Below, in pieces: positions 29,219 through 39,591 of a stretch of DNA of 64,000 nt. The DNA lies in the NCBI GenBank assembly GCA_012960475.1, contig DUBE01000059.1:150374-214373 (forward strand). The letters run 5' to 3'. How positions within the stretch are numbered: position 1 is the stretch's first letter; each line of letters starts with the position of its first letter. The position numbers were made by a program, and so were the translations under genes. This DNA is from Planctomycetota bacterium. GTDB taxonomy: Bacteria > Planctomycetota > UBA1135 > GCA-002686595. The notes under the pieces were generated by a model. That model searched no databases. It was not told the DNA's origin and was given only the letters and a program-made list of their open reading frames with translations.

Positions 29219-29644
29219 TCAGCCTTCCACCTCGATGCCTGCGGAGCGCGCCGTGCCTGCGATAATGCGGCAGGCATGCTCCATGTTCCGGGCGTTGAGG
29301 TCATTCTTCTTGATAGTGGCGATCTCCTCGACCTGGGCCATGGTGACCTTGCCGACAATCTCGGTGCCCACTTCGCCAGCACCCTTGTCCACACCCGCGG
29401 CCTTCTTCAGCAGCACGGCTGCAGGAGGAGACTTGAGGATGAAGTCGAAGGTACGGTCCCCATAGACGCTGATCTCGACTGGAATGATCATTCCATTCTG
29501 ATCACGCGTTGCGTCGTTGAAGCGCTTGACGAATTCCCCGATGTTAACGCCGTGAGAGCCCAGGGCCGGGCCTACCGGAGGCGCCGGGGTTGCCTGGCCC
29601 GCAGGGCATTGCAGTTTGATCTTGCCTGTGACTTCCTTTGCCAT
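29219..29644 (-). CDS. rplK: ribosomal protein L11
   Basis: A 141-residue protein of the GTPase-associated centre. It shows [21 protein letters not shown] and SHGVNI.EF...FN near the N-terminus, then the rRNA-binding C-terminal domain ending in [12 protein letters not shown]. It abuts nusG. Confidence 0.98.
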   Translation of the reverse strand: MAKEVTGKIKLQCPAGQATPAPPVGPALGSHGVNIGEFVKRFNDATRDQNGMIIPVEISVYGDRTFDFILKSPPAAVLLKKAAGVDKGAGEVGTEIVGKVTMAQVEEIATIKKNDLNARNMEHACRIIAGTARSAGIEVEG

Positions 29645-30196
29645 TTAGACGGACTCCACTTCCCAATACTTGAGGTCGACGGGCGTAGGTCGGCCGAAGA
29701 TGGTCACCACTATTCGCACGGTGCCCTTCTCCGGGTCAATCTCCTCGACAGCTCCATCGAAGCCGTCAAAGGGCCCAGTGTTGATTCTTACCATGTCACC
29801 CTTGATCAGGCCGATGGAAACCTGAGGACGACTTTCCGAATCCTGCATCCTCGATAGAATCGAGGTCACTTCGGCTTCGGTGATTGAAACGGGCTCGCCA
29901 CGGCTGCCCAGGAAATCGCGCAGACCGTCCACGCTGCGCAGAGTGTTGCGGGCCTGAATCACGCGCGGGTCATCCGGCTGATCAAGATCGGCCTGAACCA
30001 TCAGGTAACCCGGATAGAGCTTCTTCTCCACGACCTTCTTCTTGCCCCGACGCAGGTCCGTGACCAACTCAAATGGCACCAACACCTGGGGAATCAGATC
30101 CTCAAGACCAGCAACCTTGAGTCGCTGCTCAGCGTTCTGCCGGATGCGCTTCTCGCGACCGGACTGACACCTCAGAAAAAACCATTTGTAGGCCAT
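29645..30196 (-). CDS. nusG: transcription antitermination/termination factor NusG
   Basis: A 183-residue protein with the NGN domain (KWFFLRCQSGREKRI, later KLYPGYLMVQAD) and a C-terminal KOW domain (KGDMVRINTGPFDGFDGAVEEID). It binds RNA polymerase and couples it to Rho or S10. Its place between secE and rplK is standard. Confidence 0.98.
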   Translation of the reverse strand: MAYKWFFLRCQSGREKRIRQNAEQRLKVAGLEDLIPQVLVPFELVTDLRRGKKKVVEKKLYPGYLMVQADLDQPDDPRVIQARNTLRSVDGLRDFLGSRGEPVSITEAEVTSILSRMQDSESRPQVSIGLIKGDMVRINTGPFDGFDGAVEEIDPEKGTVRIVVTIFGRPTPVDLKYWEVESV

Positions 30197-30201
30197 GACT
30201 A

Positions 30202-30633
30202 CTACAAGCCTCCAAGCAGAATGCGCCGAGCCAGACGACCGAGGAACCAGTCCGCGCCAGCCATGAAGGTCATCAGGAACACCACGGTTGCGGCGACGAC
30301 CAGAGAAGAATCCACGGCTTCGTCAATCGTGGGCCAGGTAACTTTGCGCAGCTCTTGCTCGGTCTCGATCAACAGATCTGCGTTCTTGGGTTTCTGCTCC
30401 CAGCGATAGAGCAGCCAGAGTCCGAGCAGAGCAACCACGCAGGAGATCACCAGGGCCAGATTGGGAACGACACCAATAATGGGGATGCGCCCCAGGCCTC
30501 CCAGGGAATCCGCCAGACTGCCCATGCCCTGCAGGGTCGTATGCAACGACGCGCCGCCATAGGACACCAGGATGGCGACGGACCAGAAAACGGTCATGCG
30601 CGCCATGCGTCCTTGATCTTTCTTGTAGGCCAT
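30202..30633 (-). CDS. secE: preprotein translocase subunit SecE, long form
   Basis: A 143-residue membrane protein. The C-terminal part holds the SecE signature E.E.EL.KVTWPT..EA.DSS.VV and one membrane helix. Two further hydrophobic helices lie in the N-terminal half (about 15 to 35 and 52 to 72), giving three in all as in E. coli SecE. It sits directly before nusG. Confidence 0.95.
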   Translation of the reverse strand: MAYKKDQGRMARMTVFWSVAILVSYGGASLHTTLQGMGSLADSLGGLGRIPIIGVVPNLALVISCVVALLGLWLLYRWEQKPKNADLLIETEQELRKVTWPTIDEAVDSSLVVAATVVFLMTFMAGADWFLGRLARRILLGGL

Positions 30634-30755
30634 GTGCTCGTTTGGGTTTGCTGGTGCTGCTCGGGAGAGAGCACCGGGTGGGGACTGGATCGGGGAGGTC
30701 AGCTGGGAAGAAGAGGCGCTGCGACGAATTCACGCTGCGCGGGAGAGGATGCGCC

Positions 30756-30914
30756 CTAGAGCTTTTTTTCCCGGTGACTGACGTGCTCCCGGCAAAAGCG
30801 GCAGTACTTCTTCTTCTCGAGCTTGTACGCAGCCTTGAGACGCTTGTGCGTCGTGTAGTTGCGGTTTCGGCACTTGGTGCACTCGAGGAAGACGTAGCGT
30901 TCCTTGACCTTCAT
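30756..30914 (-). CDS. rpmG: ribosomal protein L33, zinc-binding form
   Basis: A 52-residue protein starting [12 protein letters not shown]. It has two CxxC pairs (C12/C15 and C38/C41), and the segment K.RN..TTH.R....[19 protein letters not shown] is typical for the zinc form of L33. It lies between tuf and secE, a common bacterial arrangement. Confidence 0.95.
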   Translation of the reverse strand: MKVKERYVFLECTKCRNRNYTTHKRLKAAYKLEKKKYCRFCREHVSHREKKL

Positions 30915-31055
30915 GATGGGGTCTTCTTGGCGGGTGGATTGGGGTGACTGGAGCGCAGGGACTGACGGAGGGGCGTAGCGCTCTACGCTCCCCCACCGGG
31001 TCTGTAACTACCGACGGGGAACGCTCCTGTCCCCGTTGGTTCAACTCAGATACGA

Positions 31056-32267
<1,212 letters not shown>

Positions 32268-32505
32268 CTGGTTAGGTCCTTGTCTTTTTGGGCCGCAGCC
32301 CGGGTTGTTACTTGAAGTAGGGGGAGATGTTGCGCGGCGAAAGCCACGAAACGATGGTTTGGAGCACGGCCGAGGCCGCGCACCGCTTCCAGCCCTGGGA
32401 ACCCCAAGGCAGGAAGTGAAGGTTTGATGTTGTAAAGAATCGTATGCCCCCCCGAGGTGACCCTGGGGAACATTGAATGGGTGGCGAGTACCGCTGGGGC
32501 CGGGA

Positions 32506-32580
<75 letters not shown>

Positions 32581-32648
32581 CGGTGGCCCTCAAGCCTCCA
32601 GAGGGGAAGCAAGCGGGGGTGCTCACCTGATCACGAAGTCGCCGTAGG

Positions 32649-32722
32649 TGGAGCGGGTGGAGGGAATCGAACCCTCGTGTACAGCTTGGAAAGCTGTCGT
32701 TCTACCATTGAACTACACCCGC
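32649..32722 (-). tRNA. tRNA-Gly(TCC)
   Basis: Acceptor stem GCGGGTG/CACCCGC, anticodon loop TTTCCAA giving TCC, T-loop GGTTCGATTCC and encoded CCA. Confidence 0.97.
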
Positions 32723-32895
32723 CCGCTGTTGCTCGCTCTACAGAGCACTGCCTCTTGAATCGGCAAGAAACACCGCAAGTGACACCGCAAGGGGTTACAA
32801 GGGAATAGGTGCTGGGTCCGGGTGGAATTGGAACCTCGAACCAGATGCCTGAAATTCCTTCCTGAGCGGCAGGGCTCAGCAGAGCCTAGGGGGAA

Positions 32896-32980
<85 letters not shown>

Positions 32981-33249
32981 CCCTGTTTCTCGTCCAACCT
33001 GCCGGGGGTCGCCAGCGCCATGCCCCAAGGGGCTGACCGCTGACCCGTCAAGGCGGGCAAGGGACCTGGCTGCGGTCGCAGCCAAGGAATGCATCCGGAT
33101 CGGGAGACCGGTTCCAGCGCACTGTGCCTGGCTGCTCGCGCATGCTGCGCGAACAGGAACTGCACAGTGCTCCCGTGTCATCCTCGTGATCGGTTCTAGT
33201 TTCCAGTGAACGATGGGCCCAATCAGCAACGCGCTCTTAGACGCGCCGC

Positions 33250-33325
33250 TGGAGCCAGCGGCGGGACTCGAACCCGCAACCTGCTGATTACAAATCAGCT
33301 GCTCTGCCAATTGAGCCACGCTGGC
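33250..33325 (-). tRNA. tRNA-Thr(TGT)
   Basis: Acceptor stem GCCAGCG/CGCTGGC, anticodon loop TTTGTAA giving TGT, T-loop GGTTCGAGTCC and encoded CCA. It is the first gene after the predicted promoter at 33410 to 33437. Confidence 0.97.
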
Positions 33326-33409
33326 AATGCAGCTCGGCCTCCCCAGGGGACTGTATCCGAAGACCTCTAGAGGGCTCCAGAGACACAGACTGATTCCTGG
33401 GGAGCGAAC

Positions 33410-33437
33410 AGGATAGGGAAGGCCCTTCCCTGGTCAA
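33410..33437 (-). promoter_or_regulatory. predicted promoter of the tRNA-tuf operon
   Basis: On the minus strand TTGACC (33437 to 33432) and TATCCT (33415 to 33410) are 16 bases apart. A GC-rich stretch (GTTCGCTCCCC) follows, as in growth-rate-controlled stable-RNA promoters. The spacer contains a dyad, GGGAAGG and CCTTCCC around one base (33416 to 33430). The first tRNA starts about 80 bases downstream. Confidence 0.65.
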
Positions 33438-33634
33438 GGGTTTTGAACTCTTTTTGTGGCCCGGATCAGAGTGTCCCCGGAACTGGCCAGGCAGCGACCC
33501 CGGAGCTGGGGGCCATTCTCTTCTCTTCGCCAGCCCCCATCAAGGCGCCTGTGGGGGCCAAGACCCAGTGTCCCGGTTCCTGATTCAGGCCTGAGAAGAC
33601 CACAAGAATAGCAAGCAGGAGACAAGATCAGAGT

Positions 33635-33964
33635 ATGGCCTGCCCCCCCCTCATAGCCCTGCTGCCCCTGCTGGCGCCCCAGGGCACCCCCACCGCCCCT
33701 CCGACGGGGGTGCGCCTGCCCGAGCTCGTAACCATCGACGGAGCCTGGGTGGGGTCAGGAAACCTGATCTGCCCCAAGGAACGGCCTGGGGGGCGACTAC
33801 TGGGCTGTATGGAAAATGATCCTGGCACGATCATGACGGCCGGCACCTTGACCGGCAGCAGCGTCAGCCTGACCTTCCAGGGGGAGGACGGCGGAGGGCC
33901 TCTGCCCACGAGCCTGTTCAGCGGCACTTTCACCGGTGCCAGCATCCGGGTGCCAGGGAACTGA
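33635..33964 (+). CDS. small putative exported protein
   Basis: An open frame of 109 codons with a short hydrophobic start (MACPPLIALLPLLAPQG) that could be a signal peptide. It has two Cys residues (LICPKE and LLGCME) and alternating short beta-like stretches (GTLTGSSVSLTFQ, FSGTFTGASIRV), typical of small extracellular beta proteins. I recognise no family. It sits between the tRNA-operon promoter and the convergent aroC. Coding status is uncertain because an open frame also runs on the opposite strand. Confidence 0.45.
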   Translation: MACPPLIALLPLLAPQGTPTAPPTGVRLPELVTIDGAWVGSGNLICPKERPGGRLLGCMENDPGTIMTAGTLTGSSVSLTFQGEDGGGPLPTSLFSGTFTGASIRVPGN

Positions 33965-34072
33965 GAGCCCGGGAAGTCCTTGAAGTCGGGGGAATCGTCG
34001 CTCAGGCCGCCGAGAGCTTGGACGGGCTGGTGGGCGGCATCCGACCCGGCAGGCGCTCCACCACGCGCTGGG

Positions 34073-35230
34073 CTAGAGTGCGCGTAGCTGCTCCGCATGG
34101 AACTCGAATGCGGCGCGGACCTGATCAAGAGAGTCCCCTCCATACTTGTCCAGGAAGACCTCAACCAAGGCCAAAGCCGCCACCGCTTCCCCGACCACGC
34201 TGGCCGCGGGCACGCTGGTCACATCGGAGCGTTGATAGGTGGCTTGCTTGGCTTCGCCGGTTTCCAGGTCCACACTGGCCATACCCTGGCGCAGGGACGG
34301 TATCGGTTTCATTGCAGCACGCACCACAAGGGGCTCGCCCGTGGTCAGGCCCCCTTCCAGTCCTCCGCAACGATTGCTGGGCCGAGCAAACCGGCGGGGT
34401 GATTCGGGTGGCGCAGGCATGATCGGATCGTGCACTTGTGAGCCGGGCAGGCGCCCAACGGCAAAACCAAGGCCGAATTCCACCCCCTTGATCGCGGGGA
34501 TCGAAAAAAGGGCTGCGCCCAATCGCGAAGTCAAGCGATCCAGACCCGACTGGTAGCTGCCAAGACCCGGGGGCAGCCCCAGGATCCGCACTTCGAAGAT
34601 GCCGCCGAGACTGTCACCCTCTTTCTTGGCCTGGTCCACCACATGGGTCCATACCTCTTCCAGGGCCGGATCGAGGCCGTGAAAGGCGGATGCAGCCCGC
34701 AGGGCATGGCGCTGCCCGCTTGATCTGGCCCAGAGAGCTTCGGGATCCGGAGAGGATGAAGGCTGGCCCCCTACTTCCAGTACATGGGCGAAGACCTCCA
34801 CCCCAAATCCCTCCAGCAGCTGTCGGGCCACAGCCCCCGCCGCCACCCGTGCAGCTGTTTCCCGTGCCGAGGCGCGCTCCAGTACCGCGCGGCCATCGCG
34901 GTGGCCGTACTTCATGCAACCTGCCAGGTCCGCATGCCCCGGCCGCGGGGCTTCCACCGGAGGCAGTTGCTCGATCACTGCGTCCTTGTTCTTCACGAGC
35001 AAGGTCAAAGGCGATCCAAGGGTCATTCCGCCCTTGAGGCCACTCAGACATTCGACCCGGTCACGCTCGATCTTCATGCGTCCCCCACGACCATAGCCCT
35101 CTTGGCGTCGAGCGAGATCTGCGTCTATCGCATCCAGGTCAAGGCGCATACCCGCGGGCAGCCCTTCAATGATCACACACAGGGCAGGCCCGTGGGATTC
35201 GCCAGCGGTTCGAAAGGTGAAGAGAGTCAA
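34073..35230 (-). CDS. aroC: chorismate synthase
   Basis: A 385-residue FMN-dependent enzyme that makes chorismate from EPSP, the last step of the shikimate pathway. Diagnostic parts are FRTAGESHG.AL at the start, RRQ.GYGRGGRM.IE.D.V, RPGHADLAG..KYGHRD and LERASARETAARVA.GAVA. It lies 36 bases downstream of the response-regulator gene and is probably in one operon with it and mutS2. Confidence 0.97.
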   Translation of the reverse strand: MTLFTFRTAGESHGPALCVIIEGLPAGMRLDLDAIDADLARRQEGYGRGGRMKIERDRVECLSGLKGGMTLGSPLTLLVKNKDAVIEQLPPVEAPRPGHADLAGCMKYGHRDGRAVLERASARETAARVAAGAVARQLLEGFGVEVFAHVLEVGGQPSSSPDPEALWARSSGQRHALRAASAFHGLDPALEEVWTHVVDQAKKEGDSLGGIFEVRILGLPPGLGSYQSGLDRLTSRLGAALFSIPAIKGVEFGLGFAVGRLPGSQVHDPIMPAPPESPRRFARPSNRCGGLEGGLTTGEPLVVRAAMKPIPSLRQGMASVDLETGEAKQATYQRSDVTSVPAASVVGEAVAALALVEVFLDKYGGDSLDQVRAAFEFHAEQLRAL

Positions 35231-35266
35231 ACCTGGTAGTAGCTCCGGGGAGGAGGCCTGGAGGAA

Positions 35267-35989
35267 TCAGCGCACGGGACCACGCACGGAGTCCCGCCGA
35301 TAGCTGGCCGCGGGCCCTGACGAGTTGGCAGGAGGAACGGCGGGGGAATCGCCTCCTGCGTAGGATTCCAAGGGCGACCCGGAGCGTGCATTTTCAGGCT
35401 GCACAGTCCTCGGCTGGGGGTGGATTTCCACCCAGCCGCCCTGCTTGACAAACGCCGGCTCTACCTTTGGAGATGCGGACCCGGTGGTCACAACATCTCC
35501 GCGTGCCAGGGCCTCCAGACATCCCACCACCCGTTCCTCCAGACTGGCAAAGTCAAAAGGCTTGGCCAGGACTCCCAAGACCTGGGGCATGGCTGTCAGA
35601 CTCTTGGTTACTTCCGCATTGAGATAGCCCGAGACCACCAGTGTAGGTGGCAGGATCCCGTCGTCGGCCAATCGGGGCAACTCAACCAGGGCGGACTCGG
35701 CCCCCAGGTCCAGGTCTGAAAGCATCAGATCGGGCAGACCGCGGGACAGGAACTCCCGAGCCTCCCCGAAGGAATGTGCACTCTGGGTCGAGTAGCCACG
35801 CTTGCTCAGAAACCAGGACAGAAGCTCAACGATGCGCTCATCGTTGTCCACGATCAGGATGTCGGCGCTGTGCTCTTCGGGCTTGCCCTGCCCCGTATCG
35901 CCGCTCTCAAGATCCCCTTGAGAGGCGGACTGATCCGGGATGAGTTTGCGAGGGTCGGGGACTCTATCTTGCGGATCGGTGTAGCTCAT
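35267..35989 (-). CDS. response regulator receiver protein without output domain
   Basis: A 240-residue protein whose receiver domain spans about residues 42 to 160. It has an acidic pocket VDNDE (D48, D50), predicted phosphorylation site D92 in LMLSDLDLG, the Ser switch at S120 and K143 in AKPFD. Both flanks (1 to 40 and 160 to 240) are Pro/Ser/Gly-rich and look disordered. No DNA-binding or enzyme domain is seen. It may act by protein contact in a phosphorelay; no histidine kinase is encoded nearby. Confidence 0.85.
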   Translation of the reverse strand: MSYTDPQDRVPDPRKLIPDQSASQGDLESGDTGQGKPEEHSADILIVDNDERIVELLSWFLSKRGYSTQSAHSFGEAREFLSRGLPDLMLSDLDLGAESALVELPRLADDGILPPTLVVSGYLNAEVTKSLTAMPQVLGVLAKPFDFASLEERVVGCLEALARGDVVTTGSASPKVEPAFVKQGGWVEIHPQPRTVQPENARSGSPLESYAGGDSPAVPPANSSGPAASYRRDSVRGPVR

Positions 35990-36084
35990 GTACGCCTCCC
36001 CACAATAGGGCCGAAATCTCGCCGTTCAATCACCGCGCCCCGAAACCTTGGCTCCGGACCAGGCGCTCCGGGAGCACCCCCCCC

Positions 36085-38211
36085 CTAGAGCGCCTCGTAG
36101 GGCGTCACCTCATCAAAGGGCACCTCGATTTTCATGCCGCCCATCTTGCAAACCACCACCTGCCGCTCGTGATTGAGCTTGTGCACCTGCACGCGCTTGC
36201 GGTAGCGGGGCAGATAGACCAGAGAACCCTTGCGCAGACTGGCAATGAAGGCCACACGGCGCTGAGTCAGAGATGCTCCTGAGAGGTCCGCTGCAAGGGT
36301 GTCGAGCACCTCCCCCATGGCCTCCGCCTGCTCGCGACCCAGTTGGGGTAGCAGGGTACGCGCCCGCTGGACCCCACGCAGGGCGTCCCTAACGCGCTCC
36401 TCCAGCCCCTTCTGGGCCTCGGACTCGAGTTGCTCGCCTCGCCGCTCAATCTTCTCGCGCTCTTCACGCAGGGCCTGGACCTGATCACGCACCTGATCGT
36501 GCTGCTCCTCTGCGCTCTTTCGCGCCCGCTCGGCCTCCACCCGGGACTCGCGCACATCCCGGAAGAGCTCGTCCAGGTCTCCATCAGCCCGGCGGATCAG
36601 GCCCTCGGCCCGCCTGAGCACATCTTCCGGCAGATTCAACCGCCGAGCGATCACCAGGGCGCAGGATTCACCGGGGGTGCCCAGGTGAACGCGGTAGCGC
36701 GGAGCAAGGGTCTCCAGATCGAATTCCGTGCAGGCGTTTTCCGCGCGGCCATGACGGTAAGCAAATTCCTTCAGACGTCCGATGTGAGTCGAACAAATCG
36801 TCGGACAACGACGGGACAACAGTTCTTCCAGCACGGCAATGCCCAGGGCCGCCCCCTCTTCGGGGTCCGTGCCTCCACCGAGTTCGTCGAGCAGGACCAG
36901 GCTGTGCTCGTCTGCCTGTTCCAGAGCATGATCGATGCGCGCCAGATGACTGGCGAAGGTCGACAGGTTCTGGCGAATCTCCTGCTCGTCGCCGATATCA
37001 GCCAGCACCCGGTCGTAAAGGGGCACGGTGCTGCCCTCGTCTGCGGTCACGGGCAGACCCAGGCGCGTGAGCAAAGCGAAGAGGCCAGCGGTCTTGAGAG
37101 CCAGGGTCTTGCCACCAGTGTTTGGACCGGTGACGATCAACATGTCGAAGTCGGCGCCCAGGCGCAGGTCGATGGCCTGGACTTCTTCGATCTCTCCCTG
37201 AGCCTGCTGTTCGATCAAGAGCGGGTGCCGGGCCTGGCGCAGGGAGAGTCCCGGGGAAGCTGCCGGGTCTCCAGGCAGCAAAGGCACCTTGGCCCCGTGT
37301 CGGCTGGCGAATCGTGCACCTATCACCGCCAGTTCCATTTCCCCCAGACCCTGAGAAAGGGCCTCAATGGCAGGCGCCTGGTCGAGCACGATCTGGGCCA
37401 GCTCCAACAGAATGCGCTCCACTTCCCGGCGCGCGTCCGCGCGCACCTCGGCCAGATGATTGCCCGCCTCGATGATTTCATTGGGCTCGATGAAGGCGCT
37501 TTCGCCGCTGGCGGAGCGGTCGTGCAGGATGCCCCGCACGCGTCCAGAAGAACGGGCGCGCACCGCCAGCACCGGGCGACCCCCTCGACGATGAACAGAG
37601 GTGTCGCTGAGCACCGCGCGCACGCTGCTACGACCCATGACCTCGCGCAGGCGATTGCTGATCAGCTTCTCGTGCTGGGCTGCTTCCCGGCGCAGCCGTC
37701 CCAACAGAGGCGAAGCATCGGAGCGCAATTGGCCGCGGTCATCGAGGGCCTCATCAAGGCGTTTGTGCAAACTGAAGAGGCTGGGGATCGACCCCAGCAA
37801 CTCCGACCAGAGGGGCAGTTCGTGCGGACGTTTTTCTGTGCTCTTGTCTCTGCGCTCCGCCAACCAGGAATCAACCCTGGCGCGGGCCTCGATCAGATTA
37901 CGCAGGCGAGCGAGGGTCTTTTCGTCAAACCCGCGCAGGCCCAGCTCGAAGGCGGGGTTCAAGTCGGTAAAGCCCGCCATGGGTGGTTCCAGATGAGCCT
38001 CTGCCATGAGCAAGGCCTCCCGCACACGGCCCAGGGCCCGGCGGGCCGAAGGCTTGCTGCGCGGCTGCAAGTCACGCAGCATGCGCCGGCCCAGACTTGA
38101 AGCGGCTTCCCGTGCGTAAAGGGCCAGCACCCCTTCAAGTTCCAGGACCTCGGCTGCAAAATCTCCCCGGCGCAAGTCGGGGCTGCTGAGATTGGGCTCG
38201 AAGGCGGTCAT
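36085..38211 (-). CDS. mutS2: MutS2 family ATPase lacking the Smr domain
   Basis: A 708-residue protein with the MutS2 layout: N-terminal lever region, Walker A GPNTGGKT near residue 360, Walker B LVLLDELGGGTDPEEG near 440, then a long charged coiled coil (about 520 to 600). A KOW-like end follows (RKGSLVYLPRY...GGMKIEV). The C-terminal Smr nuclease domain of typical MutS2 (about 780 residues) is missing. MutS2 acts on recombination intermediates or on collided ribosomes in characterised species. The start at 38211 was preferred over an in-frame ATG at 38262. It heads the operon with the response regulator and aroC. Confidence 0.92.
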   Translation of the reverse strand: MTAFEPNLSSPDLRRGDFAAEVLELEGVLALYAREAASSLGRRMLRDLQPRSKPSARRALGRVREALLMAEAHLEPPMAGFTDLNPAFELGLRGFDEKTLARLRNLIEARARVDSWLAERRDKSTEKRPHELPLWSELLGSIPSLFSLHKRLDEALDDRGQLRSDASPLLGRLRREAAQHEKLISNRLREVMGRSSVRAVLSDTSVHRRGGRPVLAVRARSSGRVRGILHDRSASGESAFIEPNEIIEAGNHLAEVRADARREVERILLELAQIVLDQAPAIEALSQGLGEMELAVIGARFASRHGAKVPLLPGDPAASPGLSLRQARHPLLIEQQAQGEIEEVQAIDLRLGADFDMLIVTGPNTGGKTLALKTAGLFALLTRLGLPVTADEGSTVPLYDRVLADIGDEQEIRQNLSTFASHLARIDHALEQADEHSLVLLDELGGGTDPEEGAALGIAVLEELLSRRCPTICSTHIGRLKEFAYRHGRAENACTEFDLETLAPRYRVHLGTPGESCALVIARRLNLPEDVLRRAEGLIRRADGDLDELFRDVRESRVEAERARKSAEEQHDQVRDQVQALREEREKIERRGEQLESEAQKGLEERVRDALRGVQRARTLLPQLGREQAEAMGEVLDTLAADLSGASLTQRRVAFIASLRKGSLVYLPRYRKRVQVHKLNHERQVVVCKMGGMKIEVPFDEVTPYEAL

Positions 38212-38381
38212 GGTGTCAGTCTCGAAAATCGCGCGCCTACAATACAGCTTGCCCGGCATCAACGCCCGCCCGGCCTTGGATCGAGCTCAGACTGGTCCCA
38301 ATGATGGCTGTGCTGCTAGACTCCTCCCCGCGATTTCAGCTCGGGTTCTTCCCGTCAACCCCGCGCCCACCTCTGACCCTG

Positions 38382-39554
38382 ATGAACAACTCCCAATCCA
38401 GCCGGTTTGAAACCCGCGCGATTCACGCTGGACAGCCCCACGAACCGGTGACAGGGGCGGTCATGCCCCCAGTCTTCATGACCAGCACCTATGCCCAAGA
38501 TGCTCCCGGGGAGCCTGTGGGCGACTACGAATACAGTCGCTCGGGCAACCCCACGCGCGCAGCGCTTGAAAGCAATCTTGCTTCCCTTGAAAGCGGCGCG
38601 AGAGGTCTGGCTTTCGCCTCGGGTCTGGCCGCCAGCCACACCCTGATGGCGCTCTTGGAGCCGGGAGATCATGTTGTGACTGGAAATGACCTCTATGGGG
38701 GTACCTACCGGATCTTCAGAAAAGTCTTCGAGCGCTACGGGATCAAGTTCACCTTCGTGAACACGGGCGACACGAGCGAGGTGGCCGCGGCCATGACCGA
38801 CCACACGCGCTATGTCTACGCAGAGACCCCCTCCAATCCCCTGCTGCACCTCTCAGACATCGCAGCATGCGCAGAGATCGCGCACAAGGGGAACGCACTG
38901 ATGGTCGTGGACAACACCTTCGCCACGCCCTACCTGCAGCGGCCCATCGAGTTGGGTGCGGATATCGTGCTGCACTCCTTGACCAAGTATCTGGGTGGTC
39001 ACTCAGATGTGGTTGCAGGAGCCTTGATAACCCGCACCGAAGAGGTGGCGGAAGAGCTTGCCTTTCACCAAAACGCATCCGGGGGAGTATTGGGCCCCAT
39101 GGACAGTTTCCTGGTCCTGCGCGGGATCAAGACCCTGGCGGTGCGCATGGATCGGCACTGTGCAAATGCCCTCGCCGTCGCAAAGCACCTTGAGGCCTCA
39201 GACCATGTGGAGCGGGTGCATTACCCGGGCCTGGAGAGCCACCCCCAATTCGACCTATGCCGGCGGCAGATGAGCGCCCCAGGGGGCATGGTGAGTTTCG
39301 AGCTCAAGGGCGGGGTGCCTGCGGGCGTGGCCTTCGCCACGAGCACCAAGATCTTCACTCTGGCCGAATCCCTTGGGGGGGTGGAGTCTTTGGTGGAGAC
39401 ACCCCCGTCCATGACCCACGCCTCTATTCCCTCCGAAGTGCGCCAGGCAGCGGGCTTGATGGATGGCCTGGTACGCTTGTCGGTTGGCATCGAGCACGAA
39501 GCGGACCTGTTGACCGATGTGGAATTGGCCCTTGGAGCGGCGGCGGCAGTCTAG
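38382..39554 (+). CDS. Cys/Met metabolism PLP enzyme (cystathionine gamma-synthase/lyase type)
   Basis: A 390-residue PLP enzyme of the transsulfuration family. The start at 38382 begins MNNSQSSRFETRAIHAGQ, the usual family N-terminus. YSRSGNPTR, FASGLAA, DNTFATPYLQRP and the PLP lysine K202 in HSLTKYLGGHSDVVAG are present, and the family ending EHEADLL.D is intact. Sequence alone does not separate gamma-synthase, gamma-lyase and beta-lyase. It is divergent from mutS2. Confidence 0.92.
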   Translation: MNNSQSSRFETRAIHAGQPHEPVTGAVMPPVFMTSTYAQDAPGEPVGDYEYSRSGNPTRAALESNLASLESGARGLAFASGLAASHTLMALLEPGDHVVTGNDLYGGTYRIFRKVFERYGIKFTFVNTGDTSEVAAAMTDHTRYVYAETPSNPLLHLSDIAACAEIAHKGNALMVVDNTFATPYLQRPIELGADIVLHSLTKYLGGHSDVVAGALITRTEEVAEELAFHQNASGGVLGPMDSFLVLRGIKTLAVRMDRHCANALAVAKHLEASDHVERVHYPGLESHPQFDLCRRQMSAPGGMVSFELKGGVPAGVAFATSTKIFTLAESLGGVESLVETPPSMTHASIPSEVRQAAGLMDGLVRLSVGIEHEADLLTDVELALGAAAAV

Positions 39555-39572
39555 GGACGAAACTCCCAGTAG

Positions 39573-39591
39573 CTGAACAACAACTGTTCAG
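39573..39591. terminator. possible bidirectional terminator between convergent genes
   Basis: A 7-bp stem CTGAACA/TGTTCAG with a 5-base loop lies between the ends of the PLP enzyme gene and the glycosyltransferase gene, overlapping the latter's stop codon. There is no clear T-run. Confidence 0.35.

Noticed and set aside
33628..34164. Minus-strand frame of 178 codons opposite the small exported protein
   Set aside because: Composition is Ser/Pro/Arg-rich with no signal peptide or motif; the plus-strand frame looks more protein-like, though weakly.
36430..38100. Plus-strand frame of 556 codons opposite mutS2
   Set aside because: Antisense shadow of a conserved ATPase gene; no recognisable protein features.
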